Below are positions 50,338-59,003 of a DNA stretch of 64,000 bases, piece after piece (the stretch's first letter is position 1; each line of letters opens with the position of its first letter). This DNA is from Acidimicrobiales bacterium (GTDB taxonomy: Bacteria > Actinomycetota > Acidimicrobiia > Acidimicrobiales > SZUA-35), in NCBI GenBank assembly GCA_020629155.1, contig JAHDDW010000008.1, positions 1-64,000 of the forward strand, written 5' to 3'. The translations under genes and the position numbers were made by a program. The notes beneath the pieces are model-generated. The model worked only from the letters and a program-made list of their open reading frames with translations, searched no databases and had not been told where the DNA came from.

Positions 50338-51450
50338 CTATACCTCAGGAAGCTCAGCAACAATATCTGGTAGAACTTCAGCCGTATTGTCGTCATGATT
50401 GTCTTGTCCGACAACGCTATGGCGCTCTACGTATGCAGCAGCAAATGATTGAATAGTCGCTGTTAGTGGAATAGCAAGCACAGCGCCTGTAGCGCCGAGG
50501 AGCGAGCCGCCAGCAAGCACAGCGCCAAAGGCTATAGCAGGGTGCATGTCAAGCGTCTGGGCGGTAATACGAGGCTGTAAAATATAGTTCTCGACTTGTT
50601 GGTAGATGAGGACAGCGCCGATAATCCAAATAGCGTCAACAGGGTCGTTACCTAGAGCAACAAGCAACGGGAAAACACCAGCGATATAGGTGCCGATAAT
50701 CGGGACGAACTGCGATATTAGACCAACCCATAGAGCTAACGCTAATGACGAAGGCACACCGAGTGCAGCGAAAACAATCCAGTGGAACGCTGATGATGCA
50801 ATAGCAAGAATGAAACGTGAAGAAATATAGGCGCCTGTCTTGTTTATTGCTAACTCCCAAACTCTCAACAGCTCTGACTGTTTTGCAGGTGGAAGCAGTG
50901 AGCAAATAAACTGCCGCAATTTCGGTCCGTCAGCCGAGAAATAGAAAGCAAAAAGCGAGACTGTCAGCACTTGAAATAAGATGCCAACAGCAAGCGTGCT
51001 TATAGACAAAATGTTATCTGCAAGTGTCGTTACATACTGGTTAACGTTGCCTTCTTGAAACGCGTCTCGTATTCGTTGGCTATCAATTTCTAAATCGAAA
51101 TTGTTGTTTAACCACACGTTGGCATCTTCTATATAATTTGGTAAATCTTTGCTAAGCTGTGTTAACTGTGTAGAAATTAGCGAGCCCATTGCTGCTAGAA
51201 AAGCAAGAATAAATGCTAAGACGCCAGCCATAGTTATGCCCGTCGCGGCACCTCTTTTGAGTCCTCGTTTCATTAGCTTAGCGACTGCTGGCTCCATAGC
51301 GAATGACAGAAATAACGCAAGCAGAAGTTGAATCAGTATGCTGCGAACTTGTCCAGCTGTTCGGTAGACAGTCCAAAGAAGTGCACCAGATCCCCAAAAG
51401 AATATGATTGATTTCTTGACCCAACTAGGTATTGTCGTTTTTTCAGTCAT
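50338..51450 (-). CDS. AI-2E family (PerM-type) membrane transporter
   Basis: A 370-residue membrane protein with seven or eight helices: an initial pair near 13-60, a third near 68-92, an extracellular or re-entrant segment of amphipathic helices, and a final cluster (LAVGILFQVLTVSLFAFYF; AVLIYQQVENYILQPRITAQTLDMHPAIAFGAVLAGGSLLGATGAVLAIPLTA). The EN-x-x-L-x-P motif and G-x-x-G-x-x-L-A-x-P end are the family signature. Members move varied solutes, sometimes Na+/H+; the autoinducer label is only a family name. The transported substrate is unknown. Confidence 0.88.
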   Translation of the reverse strand: MTEKTTIPSWVKKSIIFFWGSGALLWTVYRTAGQVRSILIQLLLALFLSFAMEPAVAKLMKRGLKRGAATGITMAGVLAFILAFLAAMGSLISTQLTQLSKDLPNYIEDANVWLNNNFDLEIDSQRIRDAFQEGNVNQYVTTLADNILSISTLAVGILFQVLTVSLFAFYFSADGPKLRQFICSLLPPAKQSELLRVWELAINKTGAYISSRFILAIASSAFHWIVFAALGVPSSLALALWVGLISQFVPIIGTYIAGVFPLLVALGNDPVDAIWIIGAVLIYQQVENYILQPRITAQTLDMHPAIAFGAVLAGGSLLGATGAVLAIPLTATIQSFAAAYVERHSVVGQDNHDDNTAEVLPDIVAELPEV

Positions 51451-51579
51451 AGATTCTAACCAGTGTATGCAACGTCGGCGTTGGGTATGGCAAAGTAATA
51501 CTATCTTTATGAAGCGGCTGTAGCTGGTGTTGGTTCTGCGTTTCGATTGTGTTTAGCTCTTTTTACAGTAGTTTGAGAA

Positions 51580-52338
51580 CTAATTTAGGACAACAAAAAC
51601 TAAAAGTATGGCTGCCAACAAACCAACAAAAAGCCATTCGATCCTGTTTCGTGTCGTCTGCTCTGACAGCAAAAAAGCTTCTGTCGCTAGTGTTTTGTCT
51701 TGAATAATAAGAAGTTGTTTTTCTATAGAACGTAATCGCTGTTGTTTTTTAGCAGCGATTTTTTTTGCAAGTACGAGTTCTTTATTGAGCGAACTGTGAA
51801 CATCTTGGAGTTTCTGAAAATCGTTTTGGCTCGCAAGAAGTTGTTTTTCTAAAGCATCAACGTCGATATCAACAAGTTCGATTGTTGATTCTTTACGCAA
51901 AATGCGTCCCCGGATCTTGCGGATCTTGATGCTAGATTCTGGGCTGATAGGAGATAAGATGCGTTCCATTCCTAACACGGCTCTATCTATCAGATCAGGA
52001 TCATCGGGCACAGCAAAGTGCGCCCACTTGTTGCGAATATCTATCAGATTACTGATAATTGGTCGTAGGTCTTGTTTAAAATGATCAGCGAATACTGGCC
52101 CCCAAAATCGACGCAGAACAAGAAGTTGAAAGAGCGGGTCAAGAGACCCATGCTCATTAGGTCGACCGAGTTTGTTGGCTGCGGTTTCTGTCCAAGAATC
52201 TTCGTTGAGATACGCTTGCATCCTTGTAGTTATAAATTTGTTAAGACCAGCGGCAAGTGTTTCAAAAGCAGCTGCAAGCTCAACATGGTGGCTTATCGCT
52301 TGATTTGTCTGATTGTTATGCTCTGCGGCCATCTGCAT
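51580..52338 (-). CDS. Membrane-anchored HEPN protein (Swt1-like HEPN, coiled coil, TM)
   Basis: About 250 residues; the second ATG (52332) has the better spacing from GAGGAG. The N-terminal 110 residues are helical with an R-x4-H motif, RNKWAH (Arg102-His107), preceded by LFQLLVLRRFWGPVFADHF and ISNLIDIRN, as in Swt1-like HEPN domains. HEPN domains are often RNases of toxin or anti-phage systems. A long Gln/Lys/Glu coiled coil follows (about 160-225), and a single C-terminal membrane helix (WLFVGLLAAILLVFVVLN) anchors it with the domain in the cytoplasm. No antitoxin gene is adjacent. The RNase activity is an inference. Confidence 0.6.
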   Translation of the reverse strand: MQMAAEHNNQTNQAISHHVELAAAFETLAAGLNKFITTRMQAYLNEDSWTETAANKLGRPNEHGSLDPLFQLLVLRRFWGPVFADHFKQDLRPIISNLIDIRNKWAHFAVPDDPDLIDRAVLGMERILSPISPESSIKIRKIRGRILRKESTIELVDIDVDALEKQLLASQNDFQKLQDVHSSLNKELVLAKKIAAKKQQRLRSIEKQLLIIQDKTLATEAFLLSEQTTRNRIEWLFVGLLAAILLVFVVLN

Positions 52339-52545
52339 TCTCCTCTGTAGTTCTCTTCGGTAGAAAGAAAGAAAAAATCAGTAGTTCAGAGGATGTCTTT
52401 GCTCATCTGTTTTACTCAGTTTAGGCCCTTCTTTACAGAGCGCTATTAGATGGAACGTAGCGTTCGCGTATTTAGAAGAAGTGCTGTTAAAAGCAATTAA
52501 CGGGCAAACCCTCAATGTCAGTGTCAAAACATCCGACATAGAGAT

Positions 52546-54147
52546 GTGAATGAAAACGCTAGCAAGTCTTTCCTATTTAGCTTTTTTGGTGGCTTGCTTA
52601 TAGGCTCCATAGCTGCAATATTTTTGAAAATGTTTTTTTCACTCTCAACAACTGCTTTCATGTATTTAATGATTTCGGTGGGGTTTACCTTAGTAGGTTC
52701 ACTGGCAGGGCTGCTGATTTGGATAAATTCTACAAAAGACGATCATCAATCAATTGAGAAAGCCCAGCATGATGCCACTCATGATTCTTTAACTGGTCTT
52801 TTGAATCGAGCTGGGCTACTAGACGAACTTGAATTTTCAATACAGGAAGCTAGAGAAAACGAAATGGCGCTAGGCGTTTTGTTTCTAGACCTGAATAGGT
52901 TCAAAGTTATAAATGACTCTATGGGCCATGATGCAGGTGATGAACTGTTATGCATTGTTGCTGAACGACTTAAAAAAGCTGTGCGGAGCACAGATGTTGT
53001 GGCAAGATTCGGTGGCGACGAATTTATTGTTGTCAGCCGAGGCCTTCTATCAAAGAAATCTGTTGTATCAGTTGCAACACAGATTTTGAAAAGTTTCGCC
53101 GAGCCTGTGTCTCTTGCAGGTGGGAAGCAAATAGTTTCGACAAGTATCGGCGTTGCTATAACCGACCATCATGACACAAGAGATGCACAAGAACTTTTGC
53201 GTGATGCAGACTCAGCTATGTTTGAAGCGAAAAGAAATAAGACGGGTCACGCTGTCTTTGATGATTCGCAAAGGCAAAAGAACATCAAGCGACTTGAAAT
53301 AGAACAAGATTTAACAGCGGCGTTCGAAAAAGACGAATTTGTTGTTTTCTATCAACCGATTATTGATGTTATGACGCGAGATATTTACGCATTTGAAGCG
53401 CTTGTTCGCTGGAATCATCCAACGCAAGGCTTGCTTATGCCAGGCGAATTTCTAGGTGTAGCCGAAGAAGTTGGCATGATGGGCAAGATCGGTGACTTAG
53501 TTCTACGTGAAGCTTGTGCTCAAGCATCGATTTGGAATCATCTTTCAGCTTCAGCGAGAAACGTCAAAATGAGTATTAACGTTGCAGAGCAACAGTTAAC
53601 AAACCCTGACTTTTTGGAAGATATTGTTTCTGTGTTGAGTTGGTCAGGTTTACATGCTGACCAACTTATTTTGGAGATCACCGAAGATGTTATGGTTGAA
53701 CATCTTGACGGGTTAGATGCGTTGCGCCGCATAAAATCTCTGGGAGTGTCACTTGCTATCGACGATTTTGGCACAGGGCAGTCGTCTCTTAGCTATATTA
53801 AAGAATTTGATATGGTGTCGACGTTAAAAATCGACCAAACCTTTGTGCGAGATATGAACTCTGAAGGCGCTGATAGGGCCATTATCGAGGCAACTATTGC
53901 TATGGCCAGAGCGCTTGATATGTCTATAGTAGCCGAAGGTGTCGAGCATAAAGAACAGCTAGAAGCATTGCGGCAGCTTGGGGTGCATAAGATGCAGGGC
54001 TATTTTTTCAACAGGCCCGTTGCGGCTGAAGTCGTTGACCCGCAACGATGGTTTGGGCGAAATCAAGAAGAACCACAAGAGCGAAGCATTGGCTTTAAAC
54101 CCGTTGAGGTAAGCCATGGCTATGCGCAGCGCGGCGACGCGTCGTAA
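52546..54147 (+). CDS. Bifunctional GGDEF-EAL cyclic-di-GMP enzyme
   Basis: A 533-residue protein starting with GTG. Two membrane helices (about 9-32 and 38-60) flank a very short outer loop, then the GGDEF domain (motif GGDEF at 156-160, with an inhibitory-site RxxD, Arg147-Asp150, five residues before it) and the EAL domain (EAL at 284-286, with NVAEQQL, ITEDVM, DDFGTGQSSL and AEGVE). Both catalytic motifs look intact, so it may make and break c-di-GMP under some signal. There is no sensor domain besides the membrane part. It may connect with the polysaccharide locus, but that is speculation. Confidence 0.92.
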   Translation: MNENASKSFLFSFFGGLLIGSIAAIFLKMFFSLSTTAFMYLMISVGFTLVGSLAGLLIWINSTKDDHQSIEKAQHDATHDSLTGLLNRAGLLDELEFSIQEARENEMALGVLFLDLNRFKVINDSMGHDAGDELLCIVAERLKKAVRSTDVVARFGGDEFIVVSRGLLSKKSVVSVATQILKSFAEPVSLAGGKQIVSTSIGVAITDHHDTRDAQELLRDADSAMFEAKRNKTGHAVFDDSQRQKNIKRLEIEQDLTAAFEKDEFVVFYQPIIDVMTRDIYAFEALVRWNHPTQGLLMPGEFLGVAEEVGMMGKIGDLVLREACAQASIWNHLSASARNVKMSINVAEQQLTNPDFLEDIVSVLSWSGLHADQLILEITEDVMVEHLDGLDALRRIKSLGVSLAIDDFGTGQSSLSYIKEFDMVSTLKIDQTFVRDMNSEGADRAIIEATIAMARALDMSIVAEGVEHKEQLEALRQLGVHKMQGYFFNRPVAAEVVDPQRWFGRNQEEPQERSIGFKPVEVSHGYAQRGDAS

Positions 54148-54194
54148 AGGGTCCTAGATTTTAAGCACAATTCGATACGGTAGCCTATAGATCT

Positions 54195-55136
54195 GTGGCG
54201 AAAGTTAGATCGTTTCTAGAGGGTCGTTTTTGGGTGGTGCTGTTCTTAGCAATGGCCGTTGCGTTGCTGTTTCCACAGTTAGGCAAAAATTATTTGCATC
54301 TATTGCAGTACATAATGATGACGGTCTTATTCTTCGTGCTTCTGAAGGTCGATATCATCAGTATTTTGCGTAGCATCCAAAATTGGTGGCTGACGCTTTA
54401 TGTAGCAGCGATGAATCTGTTACTTGTGCCGCTTGGGTTTTATTTCGTTCTCGAATCTTTTAGCGCCGAATATGCATTGGCTATAGCGCTTATCGTCGCT
54501 GCGCCTGCTGGCATGGCATCAGCTACGTTGTCTGATTTGTTGCATGGAAATACTGCAATGGCTGCGGGTTTGACGATTGTAACTTCGTTAGCAACCCCAT
54601 TTACGCTTCCGCTTGTTGTCAGCATCGCTGCGCAAGAATCTGTTGAAGTTGGCATTGTCGAGATGATTGCATCGCTAGCTGTGACAGTTTTTGTGCCCAT
54701 GGCTCTTGCCCAAGGTGTGAAGCGTTGGTTCGTGTCAGCAGCTACACGGTTGGAACGCAACGTTTCTTCTATCAACGTGCTTTTGCTATTTGCTCTTGTC
54801 TATATTGCAGTGGCGGCACAGCAAAAACAGATCTTAGACGGTCTCAATCGTTTCATATGGCAGCTCGCAGTCATGTTTATTGTCTATCTAGCGTTGCATG
54901 TCATAGGGTTTATCCTTATTCCTAACGCAAAGTTTGCTGACAAACTCAGTTCTGCTATCACTTTGGCATACACCAACATAGGCATTTCTATTATCGTTGC
55001 TTCTGAGTTTTTCTCTGCTGAGGTGCTTGTCCTTGTTGTGCTCTCAGAGATTCCTTGGGTCATGTGCCTCGGTCCATTCAAGGCAGCGATTAACTGGCAT
55101 GCTTCTCGAAATGCTGTTGCGGCGACACACCACTAA
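54195..55136 (+). CDS. BASS-family transporter (bile acid:Na+ symporter-like)
   Basis: A 313-residue membrane protein with nine to ten helices. NLLLVPLGFYFVLESFSAEYALAIALIVAAPAGMASATLSDLLHGNTAMAAGLTIVTSLATPFTLPL matches the BASS/arsenite permease core, where a first crossover region (ALIVAAPAGMAS) and a second (TLAYTNIGISI) line the substrate site. The substrate could be an organic anion, a keto acid or a metalloid; neighbours give no clue. The start is GTG. Confidence 0.82.
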   Translation: MAKVRSFLEGRFWVVLFLAMAVALLFPQLGKNYLHLLQYIMMTVLFFVLLKVDIISILRSIQNWWLTLYVAAMNLLLVPLGFYFVLESFSAEYALAIALIVAAPAGMASATLSDLLHGNTAMAAGLTIVTSLATPFTLPLVVSIAAQESVEVGIVEMIASLAVTVFVPMALAQGVKRWFVSAATRLERNVSSINVLLLFALVYIAVAAQQKQILDGLNRFIWQLAVMFIVYLALHVIGFILIPNAKFADKLSSAITLAYTNIGISIIVASEFFSAEVLVLVVLSEIPWVMCLGPFKAAINWHASRNAVAATHH

Positions 55137-55151
55137 CACGCGTACATACTT

Positions 55152-55240
55152 CTGCGAGTTGCTCAAAGCGACGTTGAGATGGTGGATCGAACGGAGCGGA
55201 ATTGCTGAAGGGATGTACAATGAAAAATATCCTCTTCAGA
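55152..55240 (+). repeat. Dispersed hairpin repeat, copy 7
   Basis: CTGCGAG, then CGAACGGAGCGGAATTGC, then a long hairpin with CTGAAGGGAT (55205-55214) pairing with ATCC-T-CTTCAG (55229-55239). It ends 43 bases before purK. Confidence 0.65.
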
Positions 55241-55282
55241 GGCGTAGCGCAATATCGGTTCTAAGGTAGCGAAAGCAAGTAC

Positions 55283-56434
55283 ATGAAGGTTTCTCAAACA
55301 AAGACACGACTCGGTATCGTTGGCGGTGGTCAACTTGGCCGCATGCTTACCTCGGCTGCGCTAGAGCTTGGCCTCACAATCACCGTTGTCGATCCAGGCG
55401 AGAATCCGCCAGCGAAACAGGTCGGGGCTACCCATATTCGCGGATCATTTGACGATCATGAAGCTATAACGCAGCTAGCAGAAGCCAGCGATGTTATTAC
55501 GTGGGAGATTGAACACATTTCAGTCGAAGCATTGGCTGAGGTTACAATAAATAAGAAAGTTGTTGTTGAGCCTTCGTTAGACACCCTGGCGATGATCAAA
55601 GATAAATATTTACAAAAAAAGGCGATGGCAGATGCTGGTATTGCGGTGTCAGATTTTGTGTCGCTTGCTAGCGAAACCGATGCGGAAACCTTTTTTGGCA
55701 AACACAGTGAAACAGGTATTATTCTAAAAGCTCGCACAGGTGCCTATGACGGGCGTGGTAACTATGTTGTTCGTTCTCACGGTGACATAGCAGCAGGTTT
55801 CCAAGCGTTAGCAACAAGCGAGCTGTATGCGGAAAAGTTAGAAAATCTAGAACGTGAAGTGTCGGTTATCATCGCGAAAGGTGATGACGAAATAAAGCTG
55901 TATGACCCTGTTGACTCAGTAAACGAAAACAATATTTGCAACCTTGTCATAGCGCCGAGTCAAGCGCCACAAGCTGCCCAACAAAAATGTGTTGCTATGG
56001 CACAACAGGTTGCTCAAGCATTGCAGGGCAGGGGAGTGTTTGCTATCGAAATGTTAGTGACCGCTAGTGGTGAAGTGCTGCTGAATGAAATAGCGCCCAG
56101 AGTACACAACACAGGCCATCACAGTATTGAGGGGTGTCGCACAAGCCAGTTCGAGCAGCATGTGCGCTGCGTTATGGGGCTGCCGCTTGGCGAAACTGAT
56201 TTATTGGCCGACTATGTGGTGATGAATAACATTTTAGGATCATTCGATGGTGAAGTTACATTTGATGGTTTCGGCGAGGCATTGGCGATAGGCGCGATGA
56301 TGCATGCGTATGGAAAAACGCCGAATAAGGTGGCTCGCAAAATGGGTCACTTTACGATGCTAAGCCGTGAAGGTGAATCATTAGAAGAGGTGCTGCAACG
56401 AGCAGCACATGCCAGAAAGGTCATAGCACTATGA
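55283..56434 (+). CDS. purK: N5-carboxyaminoimidazole ribonucleotide synthase PurK
   Basis: A 383-residue ATP-grasp enzyme of purine synthesis, converting AIR, ATP and bicarbonate to N5-CAIR. It starts RLGIVGGGQLGRMLTSAALELG, and the ATP-grasp core includes VEPSLDTLAMIKDKYLQKKAM, KARTGAYDGRGNYVV (glycine-rich loop) and EIAPRVHNTGHHSIEGCRTSQFEQHVRCV, the PurK signature. The ATGA overlap with purE indicates a bicistronic unit. It follows a dispersed repeat copy. Confidence 0.94.
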   Translation: MKVSQTKTRLGIVGGGQLGRMLTSAALELGLTITVVDPGENPPAKQVGATHIRGSFDDHEAITQLAEASDVITWEIEHISVEALAEVTINKKVVVEPSLDTLAMIKDKYLQKKAMADAGIAVSDFVSLASETDAETFFGKHSETGIILKARTGAYDGRGNYVVRSHGDIAAGFQALATSELYAEKLENLEREVSVIIAKGDDEIKLYDPVDSVNENNICNLVIAPSQAPQAAQQKCVAMAQQVAQALQGRGVFAIEMLVTASGEVLLNEIAPRVHNTGHHSIEGCRTSQFEQHVRCVMGLPLGETDLLADYVVMNNILGSFDGEVTFDGFGEALAIGAMMHAYGKTPNKVARKMGHFTMLSREGESLEEVLQRAAHARKVIAL

Positions 56435-56982
56435 ACTTTGAAGTAACACAGTCACAAAACAGTGACAAGACGCCGCTTGTGTCAATAGCGATGGGATCGG
56501 TGAGCGACGGCGACATCGCCGAGAAAGCCATGGCGGTGCTTGAACAGTTCGGCGTCTATTACGAAGTGGGCGTTAAATCAGCACACCGTACTCCGCAGCA
56601 CATGTTGGATTATGCTAAAGGTGTGGCAGATCGTGGTATCAAAGTTGTGATTGCTATGGCTGGCGGGTCAGCACATTTGCCTGGCATGGTGGCTTCTGAC
56701 ACGTCGGTGCCTGTGCTGGCTGTTCCTATAAAACGGTTCGAGCGCGGCCACGGTGACGAGGCGTTGAAGTCGTCAATTGCTATGCCGCCTGGTATTCCTT
56801 TGGCAACGTTCGGCAATAATGCTGCTGATCGTGCAGCGCTATTTGCGGTGAGGATCTTGTCACTTAGCGATACTGTTCTACAGAAACGCTATGTTGCAAG
56901 TCAAGAAGCGTTAACAACAAAAGTTGCTGCGCAAGACACCGAAATAGCCAAAAACGGTTGGCAATCTGTCAGCGGCAGCTAA
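56431..56982 (+). CDS. purE: N5-CAIR mutase PurE
   Basis: A 183-residue class I PurE that converts N5-CAIR to CAIR. The active-site loops are visible as AMGSVSDGDIAEKAMAVLEQFGVYYEVGVKSAHRTPQHMLDYA (S-x-S-D and AHRTP motifs) and VVIAMAGGSAHLPGMVAS. The N-terminal 15 residues and the C-terminal tail exceed the core. Its stop region overlaps the convergent fic gene by 4 bases. Confidence 0.94.
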   Translation: MNFEVTQSQNSDKTPLVSIAMGSVSDGDIAEKAMAVLEQFGVYYEVGVKSAHRTPQHMLDYAKGVADRGIKVVIAMAGGSAHLPGMVASDTSVPVLAVPIKRFERGHGDEALKSSIAMPPGIPLATFGNNAADRAALFAVRILSLSDTVLQKRYVASQEALTTKVAAQDTEIAKNGWQSVSGS

Positions 56983-58184
56983 TACGAACTTTCACTAAGC
57001 GGTTGGCGACTGTTGCGCTGTGCCTGTTCAAAAAATTCTACGAGATCTTTAGCTAGCCACACGTGTGCTCTCGACTCAGCCGAATGCGCTCGTCTTAAAA
57101 CGCCTTCTGCTTCTAGTGTCTTAAGCGCTTTTAGCGCAGTTGGTTGGGTAACATTGGCATAGCCCTGTGCGATAGCTACTGTTATTACTGGGTGCTCTAA
57201 TAGATGTTGTACTATTTTTGCGGCGGCACCTCGATGCGAAGCGGCTAGCTGCGTCCAATGCTTCTGTGCCTTAGTAAGTAGCGTTGCCAGCTCAATTGAG
57301 GCTTGCGAAGCTTTTTGTACTGCTTCTGCAAAAATTGTGATCCACTTGTTTATATCGCCGTCCTTGTAGGCTGTTAAACCAGTGAAATAGTCTTGTTTCA
57401 TTGCTAGTAAGGCATGTGCGGTGGGGATAGCAGTCGTCGGGATATACCGCCTGAGGATGGGGTGGATAAATGCACGGCCAAGGCGTCCATTGCCGTCCAC
57501 AAATGGGTGGATTATTTCAAACTGCGCGTGTGCTATAGCTGCTTGGACTATCGGATTAAGATCGAAACGGTCGCTGAAACCTATAAGATCGTCCATCAGC
57601 GCATCGATTTGTTTATGATCTGGCCCTTCGAAAAATGCTTCAGCTCTTGTTCGCCCAATCCAAACAGGGCAGTTTCGCCATTTGCCGATATGTTCCGGCA
57701 ACATAGCAGAGCCTGTCATAAGTGCCGTATGGAGGCTTTTAAACCATGTTTTCGTGACTCTTTCACTGCCTACTATAGCGCTTGAAACAATTTCGATATT
57801 ATGCGTCACAAGCTCGATATCGGTAAGTTCTGGGTTTGTCTTGTCGGTAGAGAATGGCTCTTCAATATGTAGAAAGAGTTGTTCGGCATCTATTTCGATA
57901 TCTTCTATCTGTGAAGAAGAAACTGCTTCAAATCGTATGAGGTTTCCAAGCAGCGCTGGGGTGATGTTTAGCTGATTTTGAGTCACCTGTGTTGCAAGTT
58001 GTTTCAACGTAAGTGTTGCACTGCGGACTGCTGCATTGGTTTTTTCGGTTAACGTTGGTGTTTGTTTCGCTATACACGCTGGAATGGTTTGTTTGAAAGA
58101 GATCGTTTCTGGCTCCCACTCGTCCATCCTAGCTTTAGGGTTTGGAGCTTCAATTGTTTCATATGTTGCAGCGGGCCAAGCCAT
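56979..58184 (-). CDS. Fic family protein
   Basis: A 401-residue protein with an N-terminal Fic_N-like domain, the Fic core and a C-terminal winged helix (about 325-385, HPVITVAIAQGYANVTQPTALKALKTLEAEGVLRRAHS). The catalytic motif HPFVDGNGRLGR (226-237) is complete, so AMP transfer or related nucleotide transfer to target proteins is plausible. The inhibitory-helix-like segment SSSQIED (89-95) keeps Ser-x-x-x-Glu, as in class II Fic enzymes, though the usual Gly after Glu is Asp. The winged helix suggests DNA binding or self-regulation. It is convergent with purE. Confidence 0.92.
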   Translation of the reverse strand: MAWPAATYETIEAPNPKARMDEWEPETISFKQTIPACIAKQTPTLTEKTNAAVRSATLTLKQLATQVTQNQLNITPALLGNLIRFEAVSSSQIEDIEIDAEQLFLHIEEPFSTDKTNPELTDIELVTHNIEIVSSAIVGSERVTKTWFKSLHTALMTGSAMLPEHIGKWRNCPVWIGRTRAEAFFEGPDHKQIDALMDDLIGFSDRFDLNPIVQAAIAHAQFEIIHPFVDGNGRLGRAFIHPILRRYIPTTAIPTAHALLAMKQDYFTGLTAYKDGDINKWITIFAEAVQKASQASIELATLLTKAQKHWTQLAASHRGAAAKIVQHLLEHPVITVAIAQGYANVTQPTALKALKTLEAEGVLRRAHSAESRAHVWLAKDLVEFFEQAQRNSRQPLSESSY

Positions 58185-58212
58185 ATGGTCACTCTACTAT
58201 AAACTTTAGGGT

Positions 58213-58983
58213 CTAAAACGTATAGTTAAGCAATCTGCTATTCATCGCAGACGGTGTTTTGATAAATGTGCCCATGACTCGATTGACTTCTTCGATTTTG
58301 CTCGGATTGTGGCGATAATCGTGCTCACAATCTAGTTCATATATCTGTTTGGGCTCAGGACTTTGTTTTATCGTTGCAACGACATGGTCTAGCTCCATAA
58401 ATTCATCTTGTCTGCTAACAAAAAGCAGCTTGGGTTGTGTAACTTTTTTCAGCGCTTCAGCTGGTTTGTGTCGTTGCCCGTCAACAAAATAGTTAAGCGG
58501 CAGTTTGAATGCTATTCGTTGGGGATAATTGGGGTGAGTCGATGGGGCGTCTCTATAGTCAAGCTCGAAGCCTTGTCCGATAGTCGATTGTTTCGGTGGA
58601 CTCGGGTCGCCATATAAAGCAAGGATCGCAACAACTGCACTAACTGCGCTGTTTTTTTCTGCGACGAGCATTGCGGTGGCCCCTCCTCTGCTGTGACCAA
58701 CAAGCATGGTCGGCTTCTGGCCGAGATGATCAATAAGTTCTTCTGTCGCCTGAACAAAGTTTGTGGTGGTATAAATAGCCATATCTCCATCGCTGCCCCA
58801 GATGCCAGGTGGGTCAAAGGAAAGAGCAAGAAACCCTTGAGAAGCTAAATAATCAACATGACTACGCATATGGGCATAGTCCTTTGAATCAAGCCGACCT
58901 GGAATCACAATCGCTACTTTGTCTGCATCATGATTTCCTTGGCCGTAGGTCGCGAGCGAGAAACTTGTGGTATGGATTTTCAT
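58213..58983 (-). CDS. Alpha/beta hydrolase
   Basis: A 256-residue protein. The nucleophile elbow GHSRGG is in MLVGHSRGGATAMLVAE (about residues 95-111), the oxyanion region is near VIPGRLDSKDYAHMRSHVDYLASQG, the acid is probably the Asp in LLFVSRQDEFMELD, and the His is in LDCEHDYRHNPS. It has no signal peptide. Family members hydrolyse esters or peptides; substrate unknown. It follows fic on the same strand after a 28-base gap, but functional linkage is not evident. Confidence 0.85.
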   Translation of the reverse strand: MKIHTTSFSLATYGQGNHDADKVAIVIPGRLDSKDYAHMRSHVDYLASQGFLALSFDPPGIWGSDGDMAIYTTTNFVQATEELIDHLGQKPTMLVGHSRGGATAMLVAEKNSAVSAVVAILALYGDPSPPKQSTIGQGFELDYRDAPSTHPNYPQRIAFKLPLNYFVDGQRHKPAEALKKVTQPKLLFVSRQDEFMELDHVVATIKQSPEPKQIYELDCEHDYRHNPSKIEEVNRVMGTFIKTPSAMNSRLLNYTF

Positions 58984-59003
58984 AGCAACACGCAGTCTTA
59001 ACT

